Assembly: GCA_025266875.1 (NCBI GenBank)
Contig: JALLLT010000040.1
Coordinates: 1-64,000, forward strand
From: Fennellomyces sp. T-0311
Lineage: Eukaryota; Mucoromycota; Mucoromycetes; Mucorales; Lichtheimiaceae
Direction of reading: 5' to 3'
Length of the DNA: 64,000 bases
The notes beneath the pieces were generated by a model that saw nothing but the letters and a program-made list of their open reading frames with translations, ran no database searches and had not been told where the DNA came from. Of this stretch, positions 1 through 12,566 are shown piece by piece; position 1 is the stretch's first letter, and each line of letters opens with the position of its first letter. A program made the translations under genes and the position numbers.

Positions 1-372
1 CCTTTAAAAGATGTTTTCTTTTTGAAGATGGACATGCAAGATATATTCCGGGATCGCCCTATTGGTGAAATCGAGCGGCAGAGGTTCTGCAGGATCCACA
101 GAAGAGTGTTGGTATACAAACCAATGGAAGAAAAACGTAACTATCCAGCCACTATCGATTGGGAACAGGTTGAGGAGCGCGTTACCAAATTACTCCCGGA
201 TATAGTCAAGGTCATCAAAGGCGAAACTCGGAGTATACTCCAGATTATTGACTTCGGGATGATGGGCTGGTTTTCTACAAAATTGCAGGCAGGCGCCTTC
301 TCTTCGTTTTTGGAAACTTCGAATGCATATCCGGTTAGTATACTATATAGTATGAACTCGGTGACTCCATAA
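1..372 (+). CDS. hypothetical protein, 3' end of a gene running in from the left
   Basis: The frame is open from base 1 to the stop at 370-372, so this is the C-terminal part (about 123 residues) of a protein that starts outside the window. It is charged in the first half (DIFRDRPIGEIERQRF) and has the segment WEQVEERVTKLLPDIVKVIKGE, which looks like an amphipathic helix. I recognise no family. A GT at 334, just after the SNAYP residues, could be a splice donor, in which case the last dozen residues would be intron read-through and the gene would continue to the right. No motif, membrane segment or signal supports a function. Confidence 0.45.
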   Translation, partial: PLKDVFFLKMDMQDIFRDRPIGEIERQRFCRIHRRVLVYKPMEEKRNYPATIDWEQVEERVTKLLPDIVKVIKGETRSILQIIDFGMMGWFSTKLQAGAFSSFLETSNAYPVSILYSMNSVTP

Positions 373-2717
373 TGATATTAACAATCTGAATTCTGTAGCA
401 TAGTTATTATGGACCAAAAGGAAAAGAAGAAATCATGGAGATTCTTAGCTCAGTGCTAGTATCACCAAGGCTGACGATTTTGTCAGACTCTGCAGCATCT
501 TCGCGCCAGCCTCACACATATATCGTTAACGTACTTACCCCAGAAGTGATCATGTGACTAATACAACAGGATAGAAATGTAGTTGAGCTGACTGCTATCG
601 AAATCCTTGTTACAAGTAGTACATATGGATTTACATGTTTGAATCCTGAAGATTGTACGCTGCACATACTTCCTTATATACTAGCATTACCTTGTACATG
701 TTTACTTTTGCTTTTATATCTCTTACTTTTTATATTCTCTCATACATTATCAATTAAAGTATCTCTATTTATGAGCAAATCTCCACCGGATTAACACTAC
801 TACATATCCAATCAATCCCATCCACTTAAGCGCTAGAAATATCTGATTTCAGTATAGAAAATCAAAATGTATACTTTATACTTACTTACCATAAGCAAAT
901 AGATAAGATGATCAGATATAGGATAATAACGTTGCATACATCGGAAAAATTTTCTTCAATAAGTATCATACTCTCCAAAGCTTAGTTAAAGTCACTTACC
1001 AAGTAAGAGTGGTTGATGCTTCTACCCGAAGGCCACACCACCACAGTCGCCGACGATGTGGCTACCTGTACCGTAGCGAGACACAGCACTTTTTAGGGTG
1101 GTACGTTGCCCTACCATAAGGACAGCAACGGCGAAGGAAAGACACTTGGTAAGAAAACTGAAAAGTAGAGCTGTCGTCAGCAATGCAACATCGTATATTA
1201 TTGTTACCAACAGCGACTTACTTTGCGTGTCACGGTGGGAAATTCTTATGCAGAAAATATTCAAATATATGAATATTCAAAAACTGCCACTTTCGAATAT
1301 TTTCTGAATATTTCTTGAATATTTGATTTTTGCATATCTGAATACTGGGATATTCAGGTTTTGAAGGTCTGAATATTTCCTGCATAGAAATTTCCCACCG
1401 TGTGTCAAGGAATCTTGAAAATCGTCGTGGACGTTTTCGTCACTAGAAACGTCACATTTAAGATTGATATACTCGAGGATTGACACAAAATACATATAGT
1501 TCATTGTTACGAAAAAATCCAAGGAACAAAGGTGCTTTGGCCAAGCTGCATATTTATACCTGCCTATGGGTAAAATTAATCCCGTAATTCATTGGTAAAA
1601 CTGGTCCATTGATAAAAGACGTTCAAGCGAAACGGAGGCACCCGATGGTATATCACAACAAAAACGGACACTATGTTATAAATAAATGCTGATGTGCCTA
1701 CGTACATTCATTCAGAACACAGCTCCAACCATCGCATCGCGGTAACAGCTGCATGATAAGCAAGCTATTGAAAATTGGAAGTAGGATACTAACGACGCGG
1801 CATGGCGTTTGAGTCTTCTCAACTGTTTAAGTAAGTGTTGATTTAGCGGATATTTATTCGTAAATAAAGATACTCTATGTATTGCTCACCTTACCGCGTA
1901 TGATAACCCGCGCTTCATACTATAACTGTCAAATCCTGCTTAACTACTGCCGCTTCTTCTATTATCTACGTAACGGATTATTGAATTCAGGTTCTCAGTA
2001 GCAAGAGACCTATCAACAGGAAGTTTTAGCTGAAAAGCGCTCTACTCACAGAGTATGAGAAGATAAATCATGCCTATCTTGGAGACGTGCTGTACTAATT
2101 TAGAAACAGATGCCAAATACCAACAAGACAGGGTCTCCGCCCTTTGCAAGATATCACGCTTGAGATTGGATGTGAGTCCCACAGTAATCTTCCAGCAATA
2201 AAGTATGCTGCTTCATTTAGGTCAAAGACTCAATAGCAAGATACCAAATTAAAGTATATATTATATCAGCGGCACAATCATTTAAATCTTTGCTCATGAT
2301 ACTTACGCACTCGGCTCATTCATTCTTGATGCAATGTGTTTATTAAAATTTGATGTATCACTCATCCGCCACTGCTCAAGCGTGCGTGACGTTTTGGCTA
2401 CAGCGCATATATGTTCCTTCGAGGATTATATCTAAATACAGTGAACCCTCGCTTTTTCCTCCCTCGTTTTTTGCTCACCCTCGCGTTTTTTCTAGGTCTG
2501 AGCATACTATCCGCTAGACTTTAATATCTACTTTACCTCAATTTTTCCTCCCCCCCGCTTTATTCGGCTTTTGATGTTCTACCCTCTTAGGAAAAAAAAT
2601 CGGGAGACCACTGTATCGATGTACATTTTTATAATAGACTATATTTCCGCAATGTAAACCATATAAATAGGCATATACAAAAGTATTCAAAATTAATGAA
2701 AAAGATACAGTGACCGA
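373..2717. other. intergenic region with a MITE-like element
   Basis: No gene can be supported. The only clear structure is the inverted-repeat element at 1231-1402. Short open stretches around it on the minus strand (before 1522 and after 1230) might be pieces of an older split gene, since a GTAAGT donor-like site lies directly beside the insertion, but they have no recognisable product. A short ATG reading frame at 1802 on the plus strand followed by a GTAAGT is also unassigned. Confidence 0.5.
1231..1402. mobile_element. 172-bp MITE-like inverted-repeat element
   Basis: The two ends are inverted copies: both begin CACGGTGGGAAATT read inward, and about 33 bp match with three differences. 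The element is flanked on both sides by TGT (1228-1230 and 1403-1405), which would be a 3-bp target duplication. The interior is very AT-rich, packed with GAATATT motifs, and encodes nothing. Ends starting with CAC and 3-bp duplications recall CACTA-type (CMC) DNA transposons, but this assignment is inference. Confidence 0.75.
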
Positions 2718-5103
2718 TTATAACGACCGGAGTTTGATGTCATCGATTATGTTAGATGCAACGTGTATAGCAACGGCCTCTGTAGTCACCATAGGGTTTG
2801 TACCAGTAGAAGAAGGAAACAATGAAGCGTCAGCAACATATAAGTTCTTAACTTCCCATGTTTCACCGGACGGCTTCGTAACTCCTGATTCCGGAGATAC
2901 GCCAAATCGACTGAAATTATAAAAATGTACTTAGTACTTCGGGGTATAGTAAATAATAAAACCTACTCACCAGGTTGACATCGGATGAGGGCCGTAATTA
3001 CCGGTGACTCCATGGCCAGGTAACCCGTACTGTTTCACTTCCTCTCGCCAGCTTGTAAATCGAGAATTGTCGTTGCGAATTTCTTCGTCTTTGCTGAAAA
3101 CAAACGGATTGATACCAAGCTGAGCTGTATGAATCTCGCGTGCTCCCGCAGCGCAGAGAATTTGAATAGCATCGTCGAGACTTTGTTGTAAACTATCACC
3201 ATCCACTTTGGATATCGAGTAGTTGAATGTCACTTCACCGTTCGGTTTCGAAATAACATGCCCACTCGATTCTTTTTCACTCATGATAACCATCACAGGT
3301 AGGATGTACCGATGCTTTAAAACAAGCTGCTTATGCTTGACTCCACCGCGCCATGGTAATACACTATAGAATGCCCCAGCGTGTCCTGGTGGAACCATAA
3401 TCTTAATGCGATCGGTACAATATCCTACCTTTGAAACAAAACGTTAAAAAGTTGTCTAGCAAATGTAAAATGAGAATAATAACATACTGCGGTGACTATG
3501 GATCCTTTATGTGGGTCGATCGGTTCATCAAAAATACCATAAGCCACAGTGCCTGGATGGACACGCAGGTGACGGCCAATATTCTCGTTTGTCAGCCCGC
3601 TGTTTATCAGTAAACCTGGTGTTCGCAACGGTCCAGCCGAAACGACTACTCGATCCGCATATATGTTTGCTTTGTTTTCACCATGAACAATGCATTCAAC
3701 TCCGATAGCCTTTCCGTCTTGAATCAACACCCGAGTTACTTGTGATCGATCCAAAAACTTGGCATTATGTTTCTCATGAGCATCACGTAGCCAAGTGTTT
3801 GTTGTACTGTTTTTCACAGCATCCCTGCATCCGTAAGGGCACCAGCTGCATTCATGGGCTCGCCCACTAGTGTTCTTTGGAACATCGTGTACATCATATC
3901 CAAGTTTTCTATAGAAAAAAAGTCGATCACGTCAGACGAATCGATATATGAAGCAAAAAAATCACGTACTGGCAACCGCTGATCAACAATTGGTTTGCCT
4001 TGTTATGCTTGATCCCTTCTGTGGTTGCACCAATACGCTTGTAAACGCGCTCCAGATCAATGGCAAACTATGTCAAAGTATCCCTTGAGTTTCCTTCTAT
4101 GATTTTGTTAAATGAGGCGCTACCTGTGGTGACACGAAATACGACAAGCCATAAGTTTTGCCCCACTTTTCTCTGACATCGTGGGGAGGCTACAATACGA
4201 GAAGGTAAGCGAAAAAAGTTTAAATTTATCTTTTACTCACTTTAAATGATGCTGCGTAATTGACCGTTGTTCCACCACCAAGAGTGCTGGCAGCGCTCGT
4301 TACCATGGATCCGTCCTCACTCATAATAGGGCCACCAGTATCAAGTAATCGCGAGTTTCCTTCCTCTTCATTAAGCTTGAATTCAGTCTCGTGATAATAA
4401 GCACCCTTTTCGATCACAAGAAGTGATTGACCTGCAGCTGCAAGTTCTGCTGCACAAACGCCTTTGAATCTCCGTTAGCGCCTGATTGTTCATATGCTAT
4501 GTATCGCTTACCTCCTCCTGACCCGGATCCGACAACGATAGCATCAAAACGTTGGATCTGCGACAGCTCTTTGAATGACAACATGGGCAGGTGCTCTGTA
4601 GGATTTGTTGCTTGATAGTCAGGTTTACTACGAATAGAATCGAGTCCTTCGTATCCCATAGCTGGGTATGCTGGGCAGTTGACATTGTTGTAAATAGTTC
4701 CCAGGAATGCACTTGTAAACAACCGATACAACCCAACCAGAGGTGGTGAAGCAGAGGACTTCCAACTCAGCAGCACATTCTCTCGTTCAGCTCGGGTAAG
4801 TGAAGTGAACTCCTTGCGATGACCAGTCAATTCAAAGGCACCGTCTGCTGTGGATAAGGTGTCGAGAATGCCTTGGATACTATTTTTCGCATCAGGAGGG
4901 AAGCCGCTGATATTGGCAACGATACGAGAAATATCTGAAGAGCCTGAGTATTTTGTATAATTTGACACATCGGCCACTCGAATGGCTGTCACAGGATGAC
5001 TCTCGGCGATTACACTCTCTTCTTGTTCGGTGAGAGGAGGAACAATAGTATCAGCAACAGCGGCCAGCACTTTGATTTGAGATTCGGTGAATTCTGCAAC
5101 CAT
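2718..5103 (-). CDS. FAO: long-chain fatty alcohol oxidase, copy 1 (GMC oxidoreductase)
   Basis: Oxidises long-chain fatty alcohols to aldehydes with O2, giving H2O2 (EC 1.1.3.20), as known for the FAO family. Seven exons run from the ATG at 5101-5103 to TAA at 2718-2720. Exon 1 holds the FAO N-terminal domain and ends in the FAD-binding motif VVGSGSGGG. Intron 1 (4462-4511) cuts this motif, and exon 2 resumes with VCAAELAAAGQSLLVIEKG. The last intron splits a Cys codon just after the active-site His (PHPMST) and joins it to CRFGVSPESG. The second catalytic position is the Asn of TNPMVTTEA, where the other copies read GVNP. The C-terminus KLRSL is not a standard peroxisomal signal. No frame break was seen. 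It is the leftmost of six same-strand copies. Confidence 0.94.
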
Positions 5104-5156
5104 TTGGATAAGAGTAGTAAGGAAACCTAAATCAATGCTTTCCGAGATTTCGCCCT

Positions 5157-5167
5157 CTTATATATTA
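5157..5167 (-). promoter_or_regulatory. TATA box of FAO copy 1
   Basis: On the minus strand the sequence reads TAATATATAAG followed by AGGGCG, about 55-65 nt before the ATG. The same TATATAAG/A core at nearly the same distance precedes most FAO copies in this array, which supports it as the core promoter. Confidence 0.6.
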
Positions 5168-5660
5168 TTTCATAGGTCTGCACTTTTGCTTTTCTATTTA
5201 TGTATACTTACACCTGTATAACATTGCAGAAGTCATACTTTTGAATGGTTTCAGAATAATGATGCTACCCCTATCATTTGTTTAACATGGATTATTTGCC
5301 AAACTTCACAGGAAGCAGTAAAGTATATAATAGGTATTCTGCCAACGTATCAAACTGGCATTGATTTCATTCGTACTTTCTCGACCAAAAGTAATCGTTA
5401 TTTCAAAAGGCCTTCAGGTCATAGGATCTCTTCGCCTGCTTAGAAATCAAAAAAGTAGCATTGCCGCACTTACTAAATCGATATGCCTGTTATGTTGCCT
5501 GTCTGTCACTAAAATCCTATATAAGTATAATTATCTACTAAATATAACGGATTTTGGATGAACTAAAAGTGACGCGGCTTAGCATGTCAACCTTATTTTT
5601 TTCAGTTCTACTGAAAAATACCGATTCATAAGCTAAGTCATGCTTAAGCTCCGCACGTGA

Positions 5661-5711
5661 CAACCGCGCCGTCATCAACCCCCTTACCATCACCAACCGC
5701 GCCGTCATTAA
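5661..5711. repeat. 33-bp period direct repeat, two copies
   Basis: The 18-base motif CAACCGCGCCGTCATYAA occurs at 5661 and again at 5694. It is a small GC-rich patch in AT-rich DNA. No function is evident. Confidence 0.6.
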
Positions 5712-6749
5712 GACGATCTCCTAGACATAATCCCAAAACACATAAATAGCTGTTGTTCCTCATCAAATAAAGATTATTCGTTTTACCATCCTCTAAATCA
5801 GTCTTCTTATATTCATCTGCCGACTTCAGATATTACAAGCTGTTTGTCACAATTGTACCCGTAGCATCTGATATTTTTACAGACGATTATGCAATCGAAC
5901 AAGTGATTCATTTAGTGGACATCAACAGGTTGCTAGATGACAAATCTTTAACTAAACTCTTCCATTTCCTACGCCCTACAGCACCCATGTAGTGGTAGCA
6001 ATCATGCACGGCACCATGACTGTGAAAAAGAACCGTAACTGCCACAGCGACGTAAGATGCCGTCTCCACCACTCCCGATTATCCAATATTCCAAGTAGAC
6101 GTACGCGTTTAACATTTCCAGAAACCCGCGAAAGCGTACTTCAGTTATCCATAGCAGGATGACGCGTCTCTGAAACCGAGCAGTAACAGAAAAATCAAGG
6201 CACAGGAGAAGGCGTAACGTAAGAACCGTGTGGCGTTTTTCCGCGGCAGTTCGGGTCATGGCGGAAAATGGGATAACAAGAAACTGATCCAGTGGCAGCT
6301 CTGATGTTGTAAATCCCACAGAAGAAGAATAAGAGCGGGAGAGTTGTCGATCACGGAAGTAAGAATCTTTGGCGAACAAGCAAGGGAAGCTGGCGCGGTG
6401 TTGTGATATCCAAAGCGACACCAGGATTATTAAAAGACAGATAACATGGAATCTACCAGCCGTCAGATGAGTGATAGCGTAGCTTAATTAGTTAGCTGCA
6501 ATCAGAATATAACAAGGACTGCATTAGTTTACATGAACGCTATCTTACCATATGATTCCTCTGTGTGCTGTCTGGGGTGCTTTTATAAATCATGCTTACT
6601 TCCTCGTTCATTGATTCAAAGGAAAAATGAAAAGGGGTCCGTACAGATCGGCACATACAGCTGTCACTAATAACTCTGTCTCAAGTACATTGACATTCGC
6701 TTCAAGGTAACTATGCTGGCAACTGTTGGATCCTGCGGATCCTCAAATA

Positions 6750-6915
6750 TCACTGCAAGTAATTTTGATGGGTAAAAGTGGTTACAGCGGTTAAACATAA
6801 GCCTTTTAACCACTTCTGCTACCATTCTTGGTAACCCAAGCAGTTAAAAAGCTTATGTTTAACCACTTCAAAAAAAATTATTCACCAAAATTCACCAAAA
6901 ATTATTTGCAGTAAC
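6750..6915. mobile_element. hairpin MITE-like element, about 166 bp
   Basis: Nested inverted repeats: the outer ends read ACTGCAAGTAATTTT and, from the other side, ACTGCAAATAATTTTT. The inner arms (about 6795-6825 and 6838-6868) match over some 30 bp around GGTTAAACATAAGC. TA dinucleotides flank both ends (6748-6749 and 6916-6917), as in Tc1/mariner-type elements. No coding capacity. Exact ends are uncertain by a few bases. Confidence 0.6.
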
Positions 6916-7017
6916 TATATACTAGTATCTTTCCATGGTCGACCGACTGAATATAAAATATTATGTGATGTGGATATGCTAACAATGGCAAAATGTAAAG
7001 TAATAATGAACGTCCTT

Positions 7018-9390
7018 TTACAAATATGCGCGAGCCTTGGTAGACTTAATAATATTGCGTGCAACGTTGAGAGAAACCGCTTCAGCAGTCACCATTGGAT
7101 TCACGCCAGATGGTAATGGGAACAACGACGTGTCAGCAACGTACAAGTCTTTGACTTCCCAGGTTTCACCTGTTGCAGCTGTTGCTGATACTTCAGGTGA
7201 ATGTCCAAGTCGACTTAATTTCATCGTGTGTTTTAGTATCAATAGTAGTCAAATTCTCGACACAGTAATTTACCATGATCCCATTGGATGGACACTCGGA
7301 AACATGCTGACCCCGAAATCTGGCAACCCATGTCGTCGTACTTGCTCTCTCCAATTAATAAAGCACGGATGATCGAGGCTAATTTCTTCATCTTTGGCGA
7401 AAACAAGTGGCTCAACATTGAGCTGCATCGTGTGTATTTCTCGTGCTCCCACTGAGCATAACAATTGGACGGCCTTGTCAAGGCCAATCTGTAGTCTCTC
7501 TCTGTCGCATTGAGATAGTATGTAGTCAAAGGATAAGCCTCCGTCATCATCAGGCTTGACGTATCCGCTAGATTCATTATCGCTCACGGTAACAAACAAA
7601 GACATGACGTGTCGATATTTTAGAACAAACTGCTTGTGATGAACGACACCTCGCCAAGGTAGCAAAGCATGAAGGAGACCAGCGTGAATACCAACGGGTT
7701 CAATTAAAGTATCTGAGCCGATATCCGCTACCTTTGAAGCTTGGATTAGAATTACTTAGACATTGCATTTTGCTACAGATAAACTAACCGTTGTACATAT
7801 GGCTCCTTGGTGCATGTTAATGGGTTCGTCAAAAACACCAAAGACATAAGTACCAGGATGGATTCGGAGGTTGCTACCAATATGCCTGTTTGACAATCCA
7901 CTGTTGAGCAACAGACTGGGTGTTCTCATTGATCCAGCGGAAACCACTACGCGATCGGCATAAATGCGGATACTGTTGCTGTTTCCGTGTACAACGCAAT
8001 CGACGCCAATAGCTTTGCCATCTTGAATTATTACTTGAGTCACCTCTGATTGATCCAAAAGCTTGGCACCGTGCTCGTGTGCGTCGGCTAGCCAAGTGTT
8101 AATTGTTCCATTCTTTACCCCGTCTCGACATCCGTAGAAGCACCAATTACACTCATGTGGGAGGCCGCTTGTGTTTTGAGGAGCGTCTGCAACGTCATAA
8201 CCAAGCTTCCTAAAGATAATAGTACTTCAGAACGATAGTTCTATTGTATTGACAAAAGCGATATACCTGCACCCTTCAAAAACATATTGGTTTTGCTTGT
8301 TTCGATTGATACCGGACGTACTTGCACCGATGCGGTCATAAACTCGTTGCAAATCAGTCTCGAACTACACCCAATTGATCAGTTCCTTATTCACTTTTCC
8401 TCGCTCCTACATACCTGAAGCGAAGTGAAATATGAAATGCCAGAGATTTCAGACCATTTTTGACGTGTAGCATGAGAAGGCTATAGTAACAGATTGTGAG
8501 AAAAAGTAAAGACGATCTGGTCATTACCTACTTTGAGCGAAATTGAAAAATTGATCGTGGTTCCTCCACCAAATGTACATGCAGCAATTACATTAAAGTT
8601 TCCATTTTCACTCGCAATTGGTCCACCCGAGTCCATTAGTTTTGAACCTGCTTCCTCATTAAGCTGGAACTCGCTTTCGTGATAATAACGGCCTTTTTCA
8701 ATAACCAACACGGTTTGACCTGCAGCCGCAAGTTCCGCAGCACAAACTCCTATTCGCGTTTGTTATTAGATTCATGGAAGAAACTGACATTTCTTGTTTA
8801 CCTCCACCAGCACCGCTCCCAACAATTATTGTATCAAAGCGCGGTATCTGTAAAAGTTCTTCACGACTCAACATAGGCAGTCGTTTGGTAGGATTGGTTG
8901 ATTGATAATTGGGACGACTCCGAACAGGGTCGCATCCTTCATAGCCCATAGCCAAATATGCTGGACAGCAAAGTCGACTGTAGATAGAGTATAGCAGTAT
9001 ACTGGTAAATGCTTTGTATAGAGCGACTAAAGGTGGCTCAGAAGATGACTTCCAATTCAACAGTATTGCCTCTCGCTCAGATCGTGTAAGATCGACAAAT
9101 TTCTTGTCTTGACCAGTTAGCACGCTTGTACCCTCCATCGTTGATAAAGCATCCAGGACATCTTGGAGTAATTTTTTCTTTTCTGAGGGCAAGTTTCGAA
9201 GCTTGTTTATAATACTAGTAATATCTGAAGATCCAGAGTATTTCGCATAAGTAGATAACTCTGCTGCTTGAATTAGAGCGGTAGAGTGGCCATCGTTAGA
9301 TATCGCAGCTTCTTCTTGTTCTGTAAGGGGAGCAACAATTGTATCAGCGATTGCTGCGAGCACTTTAGTCTGGGTATCTGTGAATTCCAT
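7018..9390 (-). CDS. FAO: long-chain fatty alcohol oxidase, copy 2 (GMC oxidoreductase)
   Basis: Same family and seven-exon plan as copy 1. The ATG at 9388-9390 begins MEFTDTQTKVLAAIADT. Exon 1 carries the FAO N-terminal domain and ends in IIVGSGAGGG at the FAD-binding loop. The middle exons carry VIEKGRYYHESEF, the HECNWCFYGCRDGVKNGT cysteine-rich segment and RVVVSAGSMRTPSLLLNSG, which is GMC signature-like. Active-site His lies in SVHPMGS just before the last intron, and Asn in GVNPMVTAEA. The stop is at 7018-7020. All exons read through without a break. The C-terminus KARAYL has no clear peroxisomal signal. It is more diverged from copies 1, 3 and 4 and nearer copies 5 and 6 in several exon-5 positions (impression by eye). 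Confidence 0.94.
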
Positions 9391-10162
9391 TGTGTGTAAA
9401 TAGCAGTGTAGCTGCGTATATTATTCTACTTTTTTAAACTTTTAATATAAGCAAAATTCAGTGATGCGTACGCTTGAACTAATTGGTGTTAATTTAAGGT
9501 TGTACGTTACACAGTCACAAATATGTACATGCAGCTGAATAAATAGATATAATATAGTATGAAGGTGCCAGTTTGCCTTATAATATATTTAAAAAAAGGC
9601 TAGATAATGCGTCTTAACAACCAGAAAGGCTTAAATGCACATAGGGTTAGTTCAAACCTTTTTGTTTTCTCGAAACATTTCGGATTTAGCGGCAATAACT
9701 TACTGTTTGGTCCTTTATACAATTATAGAATATATTCAATGATTCTCTCGCCAAAGTATTAAGCTGGTGCAAAAGTAGAAGTAAGGTAGCCAATAACAAA
9801 CTCTTTTGGTTATCAGTGTCATGTAATAACATTGAGCACCTCGATATAAGTCGAAGAACACCAAATAAAACGGGAATCACGACAAAAACCAAATGTTAAA
9901 ATCTATTCTTCTGGCAATGATGGACTGCAGTATTACAACACTGACTTATCATCCGTTTATGCAATTAAAGTATAACGTAATAATGTATTATGATGTTTGG
10001 CAATATTACATCCTCTTTCGGTTTTATGAGAGGTGAAACATTCGTAGCCGTTAATATCTGCCAAAATTCTGATCCCAATGGGACTTGCATACAACTATGA
10101 GTTCTCGGAAGGAGTTTATTCGCAAGTGGCATGATTGATATGTACAGAGTAAAGGTAATCAG
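9391..10162. other. intergenic region between FAO copies 2 and 3
   Basis: AT-rich, with no gene supported. A TATA-like AATAATATACGC on the minus strand lies about 30-40 nt before the copy 2 ATG. A 68-codon minus frame at 9686-9892 is hydrophobic and short and is not called. Confidence 0.5.
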
Positions 10163-12566
10163 TTACTTTGCTGAAAAATCCTTGATGCTGCTGATAATGT
10201 TGGAAGCAACGTGTATGGCAAGAGCTTCTATAGACACCATGGGGTTTACACCAGTAGAAGCGGGGAATAATGAAGCATCAGCGACGTACAAATTTTCGAC
10301 CTCCCATGTTTCTCCAGTTGGTTTTGTAGCTCCTGCTACGGGAGTTACACCCAATCGACTTGAATGAAAAAAATAAAAGGGCTTAACACTTTATAACCCT
10401 GGATGTAAGAAAAAATTACTCACCATGATCCCATTGGATGGGGAGCAAAATGAGTACTGATACCATTTTCAGGCAGTCCATACGCTAGTACTTTCTCACG
10501 CCAGGCCACAAATCGAGTATTATCAGTACGGATTTCTTCGTCTTTCCCAAATACAAACGGGTCAATCCCGGTTTGCACAGTATGAATTTCTCGTGCACCT
10601 GCAGCACAAAGGATCTGAATATTGTCGTCAAGGCCACGTTCAAGTCGCTTTCGATCCCTTTGGGATAAGGTATAGGTAAACGAGACCTCGCCGTCTGGCT
10701 TTGATGTCACAGTTCCGCTCGAATCGTTCTCGCACATAAAAACTAGAAGAGGTACAACGTGTCGAAGTTTCAAGGCAAATTGTTTGTGTTTGAGACTTCC
10801 ACGCCATGGCAATAAGCTTTGGACCAATCCAGCATGTCCTGGTAGTGTCATAAACCTAATGCCGTCACGAACCTCTGCCATCTTAAAGTAGTCGAGATTA
10901 GAATAGACATAGTTTTGTCAGCTACTGTTGAGGACTTACTGCGGTAATAATGGCGCCTTCATGTGAGTTGACAGGTTCGTCAAAAATACCGTAGACAATT
11001 GTGGTCGGGTGAATTCGCATGTTTCGGCCAATGTTTTTGTTTGTCAAGCTACTGTTTGTCAGGATACCAGGTGTTCGTATAGGTCCTGCAGAAATCACAA
11101 CACGATCGGCGTAAATGTTTGTTTTCGTTTTGCCATGAACGAGGCATTCAACTCCAGCGGCTTTGCCATCTTGAACCAGCACACGAGTCACCTGGGACCG
11201 ATCCAAAAACTTAGCACCGTACTCGTACGTGTCGTGCAACCAAGTATTCATTGTTCCATTCTTTACTCCGTCCCTGCATCCGTAAATACACCAATTGCAT
11301 TCGTGAGACTGACCACTGGTATTTCGCGGAACATCGAAAAAGCTATAGCCGAGCTTTCTACAGAGATACATATCGTCAAGTAAATGACTTAACAGCGCAC
11401 GGAAAATCACATACTCGCAACCATCCCTCATGAGCTGATTTGCTCCGTTATGCTTAATGTTTTTTGTGCTTACACCGATTCGCTCATAAACCCGTTGCAG
11501 ATCAACAGCAAACTATATTAAACTTCTTTTTTAGATTCTGCTTATAATCTTACATTAATTATGGTATTATCATTTTGCATTACCTGAGGCGACAAAAAGT
11601 AAGAGATACCATGATCTTTACCCCATTTTTCACGAATATTATGGGGAGGCTATAGCACAACATAAAATAAATGACTGAAACGTTTTGTGAACAATATTAA
11701 TATAGCTTACTTTAAGAGAAGCTGAAAAGTTAACTGTTGTTGCACCACCAAAAGTACTGATAATGATTGATTGTATCACTCCATCTTCGCTCACCAAAGG
11801 TGCACCGGTATCGAATAATCGGAGCACTCCTTCATCTTCATTTGGCCGAAATTCTGACTCATGATAGTAGGATCCCTTTTCGATGGCAAGAACTGACAGT
11901 CCTGCTGCTGCTAACTCTGCTGCACAAGTACCTTTGAATATGAACCGTTAGTTTCTAGCAACTTGATCGATTTATGCAACTTACCTCCACCTGCACCTGT
12001 GCCTACAATAATGGCATCAAAACGTTGGATTTTTGACAGATCTTCCCGTGTCAGCATGGGAAGTCGTTCGGTAGGGTGTGTAGCTTGGTAATCTGGTTGG
12101 CTCCGGATTGGATCACATCCTTCATATGCCATTGCTGGATACGCCGGACAGTTGATGTGACTGTAGATGATCGCAAGGAATGGACTTGTAAACATCCTGT
12201 ATAATCCAATCAACTCTGGTGACGATTGCCAGCTCAACATGACGGCCTCCCGCTCGGGTCGTGTGAGTTCAGCAAACTCCTTGCAGTGACCTGTCAGCTC
12301 AAAGGTGCCATCCGCTGTTGATAAAGCATTTAGAGTACTCTCAAGTATCTTTTTGGCCCAGAAGGTAAACCTCCGAGTCTGTCCGCGATACGAGAAACTA
12401 TCGAGGAACCTGAGTACTTGGAATAGTTTGACACATCGGCCGTTTGCATGGCTGTAGTAGGATGACCGTCGGCGAGGACACTCTCTTCTTGTTCAGTAAG
12501 AGGCGCAACAACCGTATCAGCAATAGCTGCCAACACCTTGATTTGAGACTCGGTAAATTCTGGCAT
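10163..12566 (-). CDS. FAO: long-chain fatty alcohol oxidase, copy 3, with an apparent frameshift in exon 1
   Basis: Seven-exon FAO gene starting at the ATG 12564-12566 (MPEFTESQIKVLAAIADT) and ending at 10163. Exon 1 changes frame near 12353-12366. Up to GGLPSGPK one frame matches the family; from KKILESTLNALSTADGT onward the match continues in a frame two bases further on, as if one base were missing in a GGGCC context. The first frame stops within about 20 nt, so the gene as written encodes only about 78 residues. A 22-nt GT...AG segment spanning the site does not restore the reading. All later exons are intact, including GTGAGGG, HECNWCIYGCRDGVKNGT, His in APHPMGS and Asn in GVNPMVS. This is either a young pseudogene or a base-call error. 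Ends in KDFSAK. Confidence 0.9.

Larger units (their letters stand above)
5104..7017. other. intergenic region between FAO copies 1 and 2
   Basis: Holds the copy 1 promoter, a short GC-rich direct repeat (5661-5711) and a hairpin element (6750-6915). Part of the stretch around 5420-5590 resembles the region upstream of copy 3 (13420-13560): both have a CCTGCTTAGAAATC block and a GACGCGG/AACGCGG-TTAG block. Copies 1 and 3 therefore probably duplicated together with upstream DNA. A 139-codon minus frame at 6002-6421 lacks an ATG and is not called. Confidence 0.5.

Noticed and set aside
6002..6421. 139-codon minus-strand frame
   Set aside because: It begins with GTG, not ATG, has no recognisable motif and lies in intergenic DNA between FAO copies.
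12340..12400. A 22-nt GT...AG segment in FAO copy 3 as a micro-intron
   Set aside because: Removing it leads straight into a stop and does not restore the family frame.
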